Origin: Dyadobacter sp. CY261
GTDB taxonomy: Bacteria; Bacteroidota; Bacteroidia; Cytophagales; Spirosomataceae
Assembly (NCBI RefSeq): GCF_021440085.1
Contig: NZ_JAKCPW010000001.1
Span: 496,001 to 560,000, forward strand
DNA length: 64,000 bases
Reading direction: 5' to 3'
Shown here: positions 17,992-26,810 of the stretch, in pieces
Numbering within the stretch: the stretch's first letter is position 1
Layout: the number at the start of each line of letters is the position of its first letter
Position numbers and translations under genes: made by a program
Notes under the pieces: model-generated
What the model saw: the letters and a program-made list of their open reading frames with translations, nothing else
Databases searched by the model: none
What the model was told of the DNA's origin: nothing

Positions 17992-18669
17992 TTATTCAAC
18001 TTTGAGCACATAACCCATTCCGAACTGCGTGTGGATGAGTTTGACAGGGTAATCTTTATCGATCTTTTTACGGAGGTAATTTACATATACTTCAATCACA
18101 TTGGTACCGGTGTCGAACCCGATGTCCCAAACCTGTTCGGCGATCTCGACCTTTGAAATAACCCGCCCCTGGTTGCGGATCAGATAAACCAACAGGTTGA
18201 ATTCTCTCGCCGTCAGATTAATCTTATTACCGGAACGATGAACGGTCTTAGCATCAAGCGATATTTCCAGATCCGCGAAACGCAGCACCTGCGCAGTATG
18301 TGACACGGTTGAGCCGCGCTTTGTAAGCGCCCGTACACGCGCAAGTAGCTCTTTGAATTCAAACGGTTTGACCAAATAATCATCCGCACCAGCGTCAAGG
18401 CCGGTTACCTTGTCGTCGGTAGTTCCGAGGGCAGTCAACATCAGAATCGGCGTTTCGTCGCCCCAGCTGCGGATTTCGCGACAAAGTTCGATTCCGTTGA
18501 TCCCCGGAATGATAATGTCACTGATAATCAGTTGATACACATTGCTGCGCGCCAATTGTTTCCCAATGAGCCCGTCGTAGGCAATATCGACTTCATAGCC
18601 GTTCTCTTCCAGACCTTGCCGTATAGACTGCAAGGTTTTGGGTTCGTCCTCTATCAATAACAGTTTCAT
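17992..18669 (-). CDS. Response regulator, OmpR/PhoB family
   Basis: A 225-residue regulator: receiver domain with acidic pocket E7-D8, phosphorylation site D51 (in I-I-S-D-I-I-I-P-G) and the conserved Lys in V-K-P-F; C-terminal winged-helix DNA-binding domain from about 125. It starts inside the end of the deoxyribonucleotidase gene (4-bp overlap) and is followed by its kinase. Target promoters are not evident in the window. Confidence 0.93.
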   Translation of the reverse strand: MKLLLIEDEPKTLQSIRQGLEENGYEVDIAYDGLIGKQLARSNVYQLIISDIIIPGINGIELCREIRSWGDETPILMLTALGTTDDKVTGLDAGADDYLVKPFEFKELLARVRALTKRGSTVSHTAQVLRFADLEISLDAKTVHRSGNKINLTAREFNLLVYLIRNQGRVISKVEIAEQVWDIGFDTGTNVIEVYVNYLRKKIDKDYPVKLIHTQFGMGYVLKVE

Positions 18670-19199
18670 ATGCTATGTAGAAATAGTTCTGACACTTCTT
18701 TCCAGCTTGACACGCGCTTGTAAGCCGTTTCCCGGAGGTTGTGTGGGGATGAAAACAGAATACCCTTGCCTTTGAACACCGCCAGGTTGCGGACATGGTC
18801 GTCGATCAGGTAGTCCGACTGGATAATGCTTTTATACCCACAGAAAACGACATTGGTCCATGGAATAAACGGAAAATGCCTTTTGAGCCAGTCAAACTTG
18901 TCCCTGAACGAGTTTGGAAATTCCATGCATGCGGTTGCCACAAACAGCTCATAATATTTAGAAAGCTGGTGGACGGTTTCGATGGCACCTTCTTTTGCTT
19001 CGATGTCGGCGAAAAAACCCGGCGAATCCATGATCTTGTGCAGTTTCGACAACTGCTTTGGATGCAGCAATTCCCTCAATCCCTTCTTTTGGAAATCCTC
19101 CCGGTTCAATATGGTCGAAAAGTCGGCAAGGACAATATCAACGAGCTTTTCATGGGTATTGGCCAGCACGTCGTCCATGTCGAGGGTCAATCTCAGCAT
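18666..19199 (-). CDS. 5'(3')-deoxyribonucleotidase-like HAD phosphatase
   Basis: A 177-residue HAD-superfamily protein of the NT5C type, which dephosphorylates deoxynucleoside monophosphates. The catalytic motif D-M-D-D-V-L-A starts at D7 (nucleophile) with D9 as acid/base. A Thr in V-A-T-A near 90 and D-D-H near 138-140 give the remaining HAD motifs. Its ATG shares one base with the stop of the E2 gene and its stop overlaps the regulator start, so translation of the three is probably coupled. Confidence 0.82.
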   Translation of the reverse strand: MLRLTLDMDDVLANTHEKLVDIVLADFSTILNREDFQKKGLRELLHPKQLSKLHKIMDSPGFFADIEAKEGAIETVHQLSKYYELFVATACMEFPNSFRDKFDWLKRHFPFIPWTNVVFCGYKSIIQSDYLIDDHVRNLAVFKGKGILFSSPHNLRETAYKRVSSWKEVSELFLHSI

Positions 19200-20512
19200 C
19201 AGATTATAGTTCGGTGAATGTCGAAGTTTTCGAGATAATCATTGACGCGTTTCAGGAATAAACCGCCCAATGAGCCGTCCACCACGCGGTGGTCGTATGA
19301 ATGCGAGACGAACATCATGCTGCGGATACCGATCAGATCGCCCTGCGCCGTTTCAATCACGGCAGGTTTCTTCTTGATGGCGCCAAATGCCATGATAGCC
19401 ACTTGCGGCTGCACGATAATCGGCGTGCCCATCAGGTTTGCGAATGCGCCGATGTTTGAAACGGTGTAGGTGCCGCCAGCGAGATCGTCAGCTTTTAACC
19501 GGTTTTCACGCGCCCGTTTGGCGAGGTCGTTCACTTTCCGTGCCAGGCCAGGCAAGTCATACCGGTCGGCATTGTGAATGACCGGCACGATCAGGTTTCC
19601 GTCCGGCAATGCTACGGCCATTCCGATATTGATATCTTTCTTTTTAATGATCTTATCGCCTTCCACCGAAATATTGATCATCGGATAGTCCTTAATGGCT
19701 TTTGCAACAGCTTCGATCAAGATCGGTGTGAATGTAATGCTGTCCCCGGTTTTCTTGCGGTACTCACTCTTCACATGTTCACGCCAGTTGACCACCGGTG
19801 TCATGTCGGTTTCGATAAACGACGTAACGTGTGCGGAGATCCGCTTTGAATCGACCATGCGCTGCGAAATCATTTTCCGCATGCGGTCCATTTCGATGAT
19901 CTCGTTGCTGCCATTCAACGATGTGGCAGGCGACGCGGCAGGCGCAGGGGCAATGGTCTTTCCTTTTTTGCGCCGGTGCTCCACGTAGGTCAGGATATCG
20001 TCTTTGGTGACCCTGTTTTCAATTCCTGATCCCTTGATCACTTTTAGCTCTTCAACGGGAATTTGCTCTTTGGTGGCAATGCTCAATACAAGCGGCGAGT
20101 AAAAGGAATTGACCTCCGCACCGGCAGAAGCATATTCATAGGCGGGTTCTGGTTTTCGGGTAACGGCCGTTTGTAAGTCCTTTTCAAGCAATGCGGCGGT
20201 AGCGGCTACATCGGCTTCTTCTTCCACAGCTACCAGCTGTGAGGAATCTGCTTCAAGGGCGACCACATTGTCTTCCACCTCTATTTGCGCCACAGCGCTG
20301 CCAATGGGCACTATGTCGTCGACTTTTACCAGCCATTTGGTAATCGTTCCTTCGTAAGGGCAGGGGACTTCGGTATCCACTTTGTCGGTAGCCACTTCCA
20401 GAATGGAGTCATCGATACTCACCTTGGCACCTTCTTCCGCAAGCAGGTGAAGCACAGTGCATTCCATGATGCTTTCCCCCATCGGAGGCATTACCATTTC
20501 AACTATTTTCAT
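19199..20512 (-). CDS. 2-oxoacid dehydrogenase E2 (dihydrolipoamide acyltransferase)
   Basis: A 437-residue E2 core enzyme that moves the acyl group from a lipoyl arm to CoA. Domains: lipoyl domain (1-80, lipoyl Lys44 in A-T-D-K-V-D), a Glu/Ala-rich linker, a peripheral-subunit-binding domain (about 135-175), then the catalytic domain with H-R-V-V-D-G near 412. The genes for E1 and E3 are not in this window, so whether it serves pyruvate, oxoglutarate or branched-chain acids is open; branched-chain is my best guess. Located in the cinA operon. Confidence 0.88.
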   Translation of the reverse strand: MKIVEMVMPPMGESIMECTVLHLLAEEGAKVSIDDSILEVATDKVDTEVPCPYEGTITKWLVKVDDIVPIGSAVAQIEVEDNVVALEADSSQLVAVEEEADVAATAALLEKDLQTAVTRKPEPAYEYASAGAEVNSFYSPLVLSIATKEQIPVEELKVIKGSGIENRVTKDDILTYVEHRRKKGKTIAPAPAASPATSLNGSNEIIEMDRMRKMISQRMVDSKRISAHVTSFIETDMTPVVNWREHVKSEYRKKTGDSITFTPILIEAVAKAIKDYPMINISVEGDKIIKKKDINIGMAVALPDGNLIVPVIHNADRYDLPGLARKVNDLAKRARENRLKADDLAGGTYTVSNIGAFANLMGTPIIVQPQVAIMAFGAIKKKPAVIETAQGDLIGIRSMMFVSHSYDHRVVDGSLGGLFLKRVNDYLENFDIHRTII

Positions 20513-20577
20513 AAATGGTGTTTTTTTGAAGGTAAGGAAAACATATTTCCGTTACCTCCATGTTTCCCGGTCTTGGT

Positions 20578-21849
20578 TTAACCTTTAATTGCGAGAGAAG
20601 TTTTTAAAATAGTTTTCCTCAATAGGTTAAGGGCGTAAGAGCAGGTTAGTTCTATATTGATTTTTCTGTTGTTCCTTAATGTCAGCAATTGGGTAAATGT
20701 CTCCTCGGGCGTTGCGCAGGCGATCCATACCGTGCCAACCGGTTTTTCCGGCGTGCCGCCGTCGGGGCCTGCTATGCCAGTGGTTGAAATGGCAAATGTT
20801 GTGTTAAGCACTTTGCGGGCGCCTTCGGCCATTTCGCGGGCAGTTTGCTCACTGACTGCGCCATATGCTTCCAGCGTCTCCCGCGACACGCCCAGCACAT
20901 TCGTTTTAATATCATTACTATAACTTACCACAGAGCCTTGGTAATAGCGCGAAGAGCCGGGAATACTTGTGATCTGATTGGCTACATAACCTCCCGTACA
21001 ACTTTCAGCCGTGCCAACGGTAGCATTGTTATTCATCAATAACGTCCCGATTACCGTTTCCAGTTCATCCGAATCGTACCCAAAAACGTGCTCTTCGATG
21101 AGCGGAAGTACCAATGCAACCTGTTCATTCAGTTCTTTTTCTAAAACCATCTGATCTGTTCCCGTACCGGTCAACCGCAGCCTTACCTGACCGAAATGAG
21201 GCAAGTAGGCCAGTTTGATATGTTCCGGCAGGGCGTCTTCCCAAGGTGAGATTTTCTCCGCCAGAAAAGATTCCCCAATGCCGATCGTGCGAATGGATTT
21301 ATGCTGAATGATGTGTGTAGAAAACCGCGCTTTGAGCCTGGGCAGGATTTCGTATTCCATCAGGCTCTTCATTTCATAAGGCACGCCGGGCAACGAAACA
21401 TAGATTACTTCATCCTTTTCGAACCACATGCCCGGAGCAGTGCCCCAGAGGTTTGGGATGTAGGTACAGTTTTTGGGTAATGCTGCTTGCTGAATGTTCA
21501 GCTCGGTCATGGCGCGGCCGCGTTTGGCAAAAAATTCGGTAACGAGCGCCAATGCATCCTGATTAATTTCCAGCTCTGTGCCAAAATATTCGCAGAAGGT
21601 GTGTTTCGTAATGTCGTCACGCGTGGGTCCGAGCCCGCCTGTAACGATCACAACATTGACCCGCTGGCTGGCCTGTTTGAATGCGTCGAGGATATCCTCC
21701 TTGTTATCGCCAACAGACGTCTTTCTGGCCGGACGAATGCCGATGTCAGTCAGTTGCGTGCCAATCCATTGGGTGTTCGTATCGATGATCTGACCAAAAA
21801 GGATCTCGTCACCGATAGTGATTATTTCAGCCCTGGCAGAGGAAATCAT
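20578..21849 (-). CDS. cinA: CinA: competence/damage-inducible protein, NMN deamidase
   Basis: A 423-residue two-domain protein. The N-terminal molybdopterin-binding-like domain (about 1-170; I-G-D-E-I-L near 12, T-G-G-L-G-P-T near 70) has ADP-ribose pyrophosphatase activity in characterised homologues. The C-terminal CinA domain (about 255-420; A-E-S-C-T-G-G near 280) is the NMN deamidase of pyridine-nucleotide recycling. It is the first gene of a five-gene leftward unit; the gap to the E2 gene is 65 bp. Confidence 0.92.
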   Translation of the reverse strand: MISSARAEIITIGDEILFGQIIDTNTQWIGTQLTDIGIRPARKTSVGDNKEDILDAFKQASQRVNVVIVTGGLGPTRDDITKHTFCEYFGTELEINQDALALVTEFFAKRGRAMTELNIQQAALPKNCTYIPNLWGTAPGMWFEKDEVIYVSLPGVPYEMKSLMEYEILPRLKARFSTHIIQHKSIRTIGIGESFLAEKISPWEDALPEHIKLAYLPHFGQVRLRLTGTGTDQMVLEKELNEQVALVLPLIEEHVFGYDSDELETVIGTLLMNNNATVGTAESCTGGYVANQITSIPGSSRYYQGSVVSYSNDIKTNVLGVSRETLEAYGAVSEQTAREMAEGARKVLNTTFAISTTGIAGPDGGTPEKPVGTVWIACATPEETFTQLLTLRNNRKINIELTCSYALNLLRKTILKTSLAIKG

Positions 21850-21956
21850 AAGTTCGGAACAGGTTAAGTAAGACCGTTATTTTCCCAAAAATAAAGAAAA
21901 TTAATCGTTATTGAGTACGTTTGAAACATAGTGAAATATTAACAAACTCTATTGTA

Positions 21957-22682
21957 ATGAAATATAAAATCCTTTTGTTTACGCTGTTTTGGCTTATTTT
22001 CGCACATGCTACACAAGCTCAGTTCAACCTTGGAAAGGTGCTGGACAAGGTAAGTGGCAAAAGTGGCGGACTCAGTGAAAATGAGATTGTTCAGGGCCTC
22101 AAGGAAGCTTTGAATGTAGGCATCAGCAATGGCTCCGACTCTGCTTCAAAAGTGGATGGTTTTTTTAAAAATGAGCTGATCAAAATTGCCGTGCCGCCGG
22201 AGGCGCAAAAAGTTGCGGAAACGCTTCGTAAGATGGGGCTGGGAGAGCAGGTCGATAAATTTACATTGTCGCTCAACCGTGCGGCGGAAGACGCAGCCAA
22301 GAAATCCAAACCGATTTTTTTCAAGGCCATTACTTCGATGACGGTACCCGATGCATTGGGCATTCTGAAAGGTCAGGACGATGCGGCTACCCAGTATTTG
22401 AAGAAAAGTACGAACGACGACCTTTTTAAGACCTTCTTTCCGGTGGTGGACAGCACGTTAAACCTCAACAAGGCGACGGAATATTATGCCGACATCGTAA
22501 ATACTTACAACCAGATCCCCCTGGTGAAGAAAGTAAATCCCAATCTTAAAGAATACGCGACCCAGAAAACGATCGATGGTCTTTATGTGCTGATCGCACA
22601 GGAGGAGAAGAAAATTCGCGAGAATCCGGGTGCACGGGTAACTGATTTGCTTAAAAAGGTGTTCAGCCAGGCGGGGAAGTAA
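21957..22682 (+). CDS. Exported DUF4197 protein
   Basis: A 241-residue protein of the DUF4197 family. The ATG at 21957 begins a signal peptide (about 1-22, ending T-Q-A-Q), whereas the longer frame from 21921 does not. The mature protein is alpha-helical with the family's V-Q-G-L-K-E-A-L-N-V-G segment near 45. Probably periplasmic; function unknown. About 60 bp before gldC on the same strand. Confidence 0.82.
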   Translation: MKYKILLFTLFWLIFAHATQAQFNLGKVLDKVSGKSGGLSENEIVQGLKEALNVGISNGSDSASKVDGFFKNELIKIAVPPEAQKVAETLRKMGLGEQVDKFTLSLNRAAEDAAKKSKPIFFKAITSMTVPDALGILKGQDDAATQYLKKSTNDDLFKTFFPVVDSTLNLNKATEYYADIVNTYNQIPLVKKVNPNLKEYATQKTIDGLYVLIAQEEKKIRENPGARVTDLLKKVFSQAGK

Positions 22683-22742
22683 GTAAGCTACGCCCCGTTT
22701 AATCTCAAATGCATAGCTTTGTCAAAAATTAACACCGCAATA

Positions 22743-23084
22743 ATGAAGAAGTCAGAAATCCATTTTACCGTTGAACTAGACGAAAAAAATATACCTGAAA
22801 AGATCTTTTGGGAGGCTACCGATAATCCAAATGAAGGGATTAACGATACGCGCGCAATCGCCATCGGCGTTTGGGACCATTACCACCGCGGCACACTGAA
22901 AATCGACCTTTGGACTAAAGATATGGAGGTTTTTGAAATGAAAAGATTCTATATCGAGCTGATGAGCGGCATTGCTGATACACTGTTGACAGCTACTAAC
23001 GACCGCGGTATGGCCGATTTGATCGAGGGTGTTTGCGACACACTGAGCAAGCGGCTAGATGAGGAAATGAAGGCGGCGAAATAA
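22743..23084 (+). CDS. gldC: Gliding-motility protein GldC
   Basis: A 113-residue soluble protein matching GldC: starts K-K-S-E-I-H-F, contains D-L-W-T-K-D-M near 59-65 and ends in a helical C-terminus. In Flavobacterium, GldC supports efficient gliding but is not essential for type IX secretion. An in-frame TTG eight codons upstream was not chosen, because the ATG at 22743 matches the family N-terminus. Its presence fits the type IX cargo genes elsewhere in the window. Confidence 0.88.
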   Translation: MKKSEIHFTVELDEKNIPEKIFWEATDNPNEGINDTRAIAIGVWDHYHRGTLKIDLWTKDMEVFEMKRFYIELMSGIADTLLTATNDRGMADLIEGVCDTLSKRLDEEMKAAK

Positions 23085-23086
23085 TT

Positions 23087-23149
23087 GTCATCCTGAGCGT
23101 AGTCGCAGGAGTGCAGTCGAAGCGCTCCTTCGACTGCGCTCAGGAGGAC
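23087..23149. repeat. Long imperfect hairpin, CTGAGCG repeat family
   Basis: Arms of 25 bases at 23087-23111 and 23125-23149 pair with three mismatches; the 13-base loop itself contains a GCAGTCGAAG copy. It shares the CTGAGCGnAGTCG core with the array at 16019-16413 and the hairpin at 45975. It lies 3 bp after the gldC stop and may also act as a transcription barrier. Confidence 0.7.
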
Positions 23150-23206
23150 ATTCAGACATTCACTCATTCAGACATTCACTCATTCACCCATTCAGTCATT
23201 CACAAT
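23150..23206. repeat. ATTCA/ATTCACTC direct repeats
   Basis: ATTCAGACATTCACTC occurs twice in direct repeat, followed by further ATTCA units. The tract runs into the last codons and stop of yjbR (stop at 23192-23194). The same kind of repeat lies at 14331-14405. Confidence 0.6.
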
Positions 23207-23554
23207 TCTCAACTCCTCCTGCACTTTCTTCGGCAAACCTGCCACAATGAGATCATAAGAGTCTTTTACCCAGCTGAACAATTCTTCGCTTGGAATGCTC
23301 CCCGTCACATATACCGTGTTCCAATGCTTTTTGTTCATGTGATATCCGGGCTTCACGTCGGGATATTTCTCCCTTAACTCTTCCGCCTTTTCAGGATCGC
23401 ATTTGGCATTAAAGGAATGCTGAGCCGTATCCAGCGGAGTGAGCAGGAAAACTTTCCCCATCACTTTGAAAACCAGTGTATCCGGCCCGAAAGGAAGTTC
23501 TTCCGTTACACCGGGCAATTTCAGGCAATAATCCCGCAGCGTTTCGAGGTTCAT
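23192..23554 (-). CDS. MmcQ/YjbR-family protein
   Basis: A 120-residue protein of the MmcQ/YjbR family (CyaY-like fold), often annotated as DNA-binding though its role is uncertain. The ATG at 23554 starts the family N-terminus (N-L-E-T-L-R-D-Y-C). Other motifs: G-V-T-E-E-L-P-F-G near 15-23, and H-M-N-K-K-H-W-N-T-V near 84-93. The start overlaps the stop of the small DUF6728 gene by 4 bp. The 3' end lies in a repeat tract, so its last residues may vary between strains. Confidence 0.83.
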   Translation of the reverse strand: MNLETLRDYCLKLPGVTEELPFGPDTLVFKVMGKVFLLTPLDTAQHSFNAKCDPEKAEELREKYPDVKPGYHMNKKHWNTVYVTGSIPSEELFSWVKDSYDLIVAGLPKKVQEELRIVND

Positions 23555-23730
23555 CGTGTTAAGGCTCTGACGATCATGACAATGACACAAATCAAAAACA
23601 TGACGATCGAGATGCGATTGATCCCGTGCATCATGCGCAGGTTGAAGGAATCGGGGTTGTTCGGGTCGCGTTTTTTGAAAACGCGAAAGAAGTAGGAAAA
23701 CACTTCGCCGAGTTGAAAGTATCTTTTCAT
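23551..23730 (-). CDS. Small DUF6728 membrane protein
   Basis: A 59-residue protein: basic N-terminal half (starts M-K-R-Y-F-Q-L-G-E-V) and one hydrophobic helix (about 42-54) near the C-terminus. It fits DUF6728, a small single-pass family of Bacteroidota (recalled). It is shorter than the usual ORF cut-off and easily missed. It begins 9 bp after ispG and overlaps yjbR by ATGA, so the three genes form a tight operon. Function unknown. Confidence 0.75.
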   Translation of the reverse strand: MKRYFQLGEVFSYFFRVFKKRDPNNPDSFNLRMMHGINRISIVMFLICVIVMIVRALTR

Positions 23731-23739
23731 TGTATTTGT

Positions 23740-25743
23740 TTAAACCAAAATTTCACGCTCCTCAGGTTCAATCCACCGGCCATCCTCCCGGATCAGTTCG
23801 ATCAGTTCCTCCACCGCTTTGGACGAATGTACCGACCGCTTGATCACCTCTTGTCCGCGGTACAGCGCTATTTTATCCTTGCCCATACCTACATACCCAT
23901 AATCGGCATCGGCCATTTCGCCCGGGCCGTTCACAATGCAGCCCATAATGCCTATTTTAACGCCTTTCAAATGCTCAGTATGCTTGCGGATCATCGCCGT
24001 GGTTTCCTGCAAATCGAACAGCGTGCGGCCGCAGGAAGGGCAGGATATATATTCCGTTTTGGACATCCGCGTGCGCGCCGCCTGCAATATGCCGAATGCA
24101 ATGCTGTTATAGGAAGCGGCTGATTTCAGCTTGTCGGCATGTTGTGCGTCGGCCGCAAATGTCGGCGAAAGTAACGTTCCATCGCCAAAACCATCCACCA
24201 GCAAACCGCCAATGTCGGTTGCGGAATATAGCGTCAATTTATCTTCGAGATCCGTTCGATATGCGCGTTGAATAATGACTGGCACTTTGATCTGAAGTTC
24301 GGTTAGTTTATAAAAGAACCGGCGCATTTCGGGCATTGCGTGCGCATTATCCGTTTGCAGTACGAGTACAATGTTGTTTTTGCCGGAAAGCTGTTCCAGG
24401 AATGCTAAGTCGAACGTGTGTATATTGCCTTTGATAAAATTCAGTTGAGGCGAAATTTCAGTTGCTGCATTCCATTCTGCTACATCAAAAAGCGGGAATT
24501 TATTGTGTCTTTCAGCGTGCGTTTGCCATTGCTGTTGATCCAAAATCTCACGCAAGCCATTCGGTAACATAAAAGGTGCCGGTTGTTTTCCGGTATAAAT
24601 AAAATCAGCACCCTGGTCGTTCATCGCCCATTTATCCGGCACGGGCAGGAAGAAGTGACCGATGCTTTTGAGGTCATCCAGTTGCTGAATAGCGATATTC
24701 GAATAGTCGGCAATCACACGCGGTACGTTCAGATGGCCGATGTTGTAGACTTCGCGCGTGTCGCGACGGGTGTATTGAAACGGATTAATGGGACAATGGT
24801 CGATCGGCTCGATAGGTGCGTGCTGCGTACGTGACGTGTAGCGTTCGATCAGCGCGCGCGCGACCGGTGCTTCTTTCTCCGGCGCCTCAGTCAGCGAAAC
24901 ACGGACGGTATCGCCCAAGCCATCTTCCAGCAATGTACCGATCCCGACCGCCGATTTGATCCGGCCATCTTCCGCCTCACCAGCCTCGGTCACACCCAAA
25001 TGTAATGGGTAAGGTTTCAAACCTTCCTCATCCAGCCGTTGCACAAGCAAACGATAAGCTTCCACCATCACCTGTGTGTTGCTGGATTTCATCGACAATG
25101 CGATGTTGTAATAGTTGAATTCTTCGCAAATCCGCAGGAATTCCAGCGCCGACTCCACCATACCCAGCGGTGTATCACCGTAACGGCTCAAAATGCGGTC
25201 GGAAAGCGAACCGTGGTTCGTTCCAATGCGCATCGCAGTGCCATATTCCTTACAGATTCTGACCAACGGGATGAATTTGTCCCTGATCCTTTCTAGCTCG
25301 GCGGCGTAGGAGGCATCGGTGTAATCGATCACTTCAAAACGCTTGCGGTCGGCATAATTACCCGGATTAATGCGTACCTTTTCGACGATGCGCGCAGCCA
25401 GTTCGGCTGCATTGGGTGTAAAGTGGATATCGGCGATCAGCGGCACCTGAATGCCCAGCTTCCGTAATCCATTACGGATATTTTCAAGATTTTGAGCTTC
25501 CTTCACACTCGGTGCGGTAATGCGCACATACTCGCAGCCCGATTCTACCATCCGGATTACCTCATCGATCGAGCCCTGCGTATCCATCGTATCCACGGTC
25601 GTCATGGACTGCACGCGGATCGGGTAATCGGAGCCCATCGGCAGATCCCCGATGTTGATAGTGATCGTCCGACGCCGTTCATAGGCGGTCAGCGAGGGGC
25701 AGTATATATTGGTCTTTTGTTCAGAAGGTGTGATCACGGTCAT
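23740..25743 (-). CDS. ispG: 4-hydroxy-3-methylbut-2-enyl diphosphate synthase IspG
   Basis: A 667-residue 4Fe-4S enzyme of the MEP isoprenoid pathway, converting MEcPP to HMBPP. This is the long form with a central insert (about 280-550) found in Bacteroidota, Chlamydiae and plants. N-terminal TIM barrel motifs (V-Q-S-M-T-T near 45) and C-terminal cluster ligands C-P-S-C-G and G-C-I-V-N-G-P-G-E are visible. Start choice is uncertain: ATG at 25743 or 25755 (four codons longer); a 25797 frame start is less likely. First gene of the ispG / DUF6728 / yjbR operon. Confidence 0.93.
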   Translation of the reverse strand: MTVITPSEQKTNIYCPSLTAYERRRTITINIGDLPMGSDYPIRVQSMTTVDTMDTQGSIDEVIRMVESGCEYVRITAPSVKEAQNLENIRNGLRKLGIQVPLIADIHFTPNAAELAARIVEKVRINPGNYADRKRFEVIDYTDASYAAELERIRDKFIPLVRICKEYGTAMRIGTNHGSLSDRILSRYGDTPLGMVESALEFLRICEEFNYYNIALSMKSSNTQVMVEAYRLLVQRLDEEGLKPYPLHLGVTEAGEAEDGRIKSAVGIGTLLEDGLGDTVRVSLTEAPEKEAPVARALIERYTSRTQHAPIEPIDHCPINPFQYTRRDTREVYNIGHLNVPRVIADYSNIAIQQLDDLKSIGHFFLPVPDKWAMNDQGADFIYTGKQPAPFMLPNGLREILDQQQWQTHAERHNKFPLFDVAEWNAATEISPQLNFIKGNIHTFDLAFLEQLSGKNNIVLVLQTDNAHAMPEMRRFFYKLTELQIKVPVIIQRAYRTDLEDKLTLYSATDIGGLLVDGFGDGTLLSPTFAADAQHADKLKSAASYNSIAFGILQAARTRMSKTEYISCPSCGRTLFDLQETTAMIRKHTEHLKGVKIGIMGCIVNGPGEMADADYGYVGMGKDKIALYRGQEVIKRSVHSSKAVEELIELIREDGRWIEPEEREILV

Positions 25744-26065
25744 TGAATGGGTCATATCGACAAAGGTCTTAAAACTAAAACACAATTGGAATCCCAATGG
25801 TGCATTTTTACCAATTTACGTCTGAGGCTTTGTAACCGACGCTTATTGAAGTGTAAATCCGTTGCATAATTGCCGTTCGTCGCTCTATTCCAGCCGCAGG
25901 ATCATATCAAGCCGGAATGGTGATGTTTTGTATTTGAAAAGTTAAATATTTGTGACGCCCGCTGCTATCCGGCAACGGCCATCAATAGCTCAATGTTCCG
26001 GTTTCCCAATCGCCCAGTCGGGTGAGATGATGCATGTATTTGTCTACCATGTAAACCAGAGCTAT

Positions 26066-26791
26066 ATGAAGAAAACCGGTCTATGTTTAATCATCACATT
26101 ATTTTCATTCGGCGCGCCAGGGCAAACCTTGCGATGGAATTATCCCTGCAAACCAGGCACCGAATGCTGGAATGCACTTACGTCCGTGGAAGAGCGGCAG
26201 AACGCCTGCCAGATCACGGGAATTGAACTCAACACTTTGAGTACAGAGGAATTGCTGTTGATCACGATGGAGCATCCGTTTTTTCGGAGTTACATCGCAC
26301 ATGACAGTCCGCTCGAAGGATTGGGCTTTGCATTAGAGGATTTCAATGGATATCTGGAATTCAAACGACGTCCTGACGCCATGAAAGCACTGCGCGAAGT
26401 CTATTTCAGGGAAGATTTCAGCAAACTCCAATCCATGCCAGACAGCGCTGAAATGGGGGCATACTCGCTCAAATGGATCGGCTTGGAGCTGATCATGAGT
26501 GACGAGGCACTTTTGACTCAGATGTCGTCACACGAGAAAATCGATTTCTTAAAACGTTGGCATCGGCAGTTACTCGTTAAACAGAATTATCGGGATGTGT
26601 TTGGAGGCATTTCGGACGCAACCAGCGCTTACATCTTTTACCAGTTGATGCGATCATTAGGTTTCGGAATATTAGAGAGCTATTTCAAACCGGAGAGCAT
26701 TAAGCCGTTTCAAGACAGATTAGTAATGACGGATATAAGACAGGTTGAAATGCTGCTGGATAAGTTTGCAGAATACGTACGTAATCATTAA
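26066..26791 (+). CDS. Cassette gene A, copy 1: exported helical protein of unknown function
   Basis: A 241-residue protein with a signal peptide (about 1-20, ending A-P-G-Q). The frame is open from 25952, but the ATG at 26066 gives the export signal and matches the start of copy 2. The mature N-terminus has C28, C34 and C48 and a conserved block S-V-E-E-R-Q-N-A-C-Q-I-T-G, then L-S-T-E-E-L-L and H-P-F-F-R-S-Y, which resemble a Bacteroidota family I recall with L-S-T-x-x-L motifs next to C-type proteins. The first ~90 residues are almost identical to copy 2; the rest diverges to moderate identity. Followed after 19 bp by gene B. Confidence 0.75.
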   Translation: MKKTGLCLIITLFSFGAPGQTLRWNYPCKPGTECWNALTSVEERQNACQITGIELNTLSTEELLLITMEHPFFRSYIAHDSPLEGLGFALEDFNGYLEFKRRPDAMKALREVYFREDFSKLQSMPDSAEMGAYSLKWIGLELIMSDEALLTQMSSHEKIDFLKRWHRQLLVKQNYRDVFGGISDATSAYIFYQLMRSLGFGILESYFKPESIKPFQDRLVMTDIRQVEMLLDKFAEYVRNH

Positions 26792-26810
26792 GGTGTATTA
26801 AACCAGAATC

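Noticed and set aside
25952..26065. Longer start of cassette gene A1
   Set aside because: The extra N-terminus is not conserved in copy 2 in the same frame and would hide the signal peptide.
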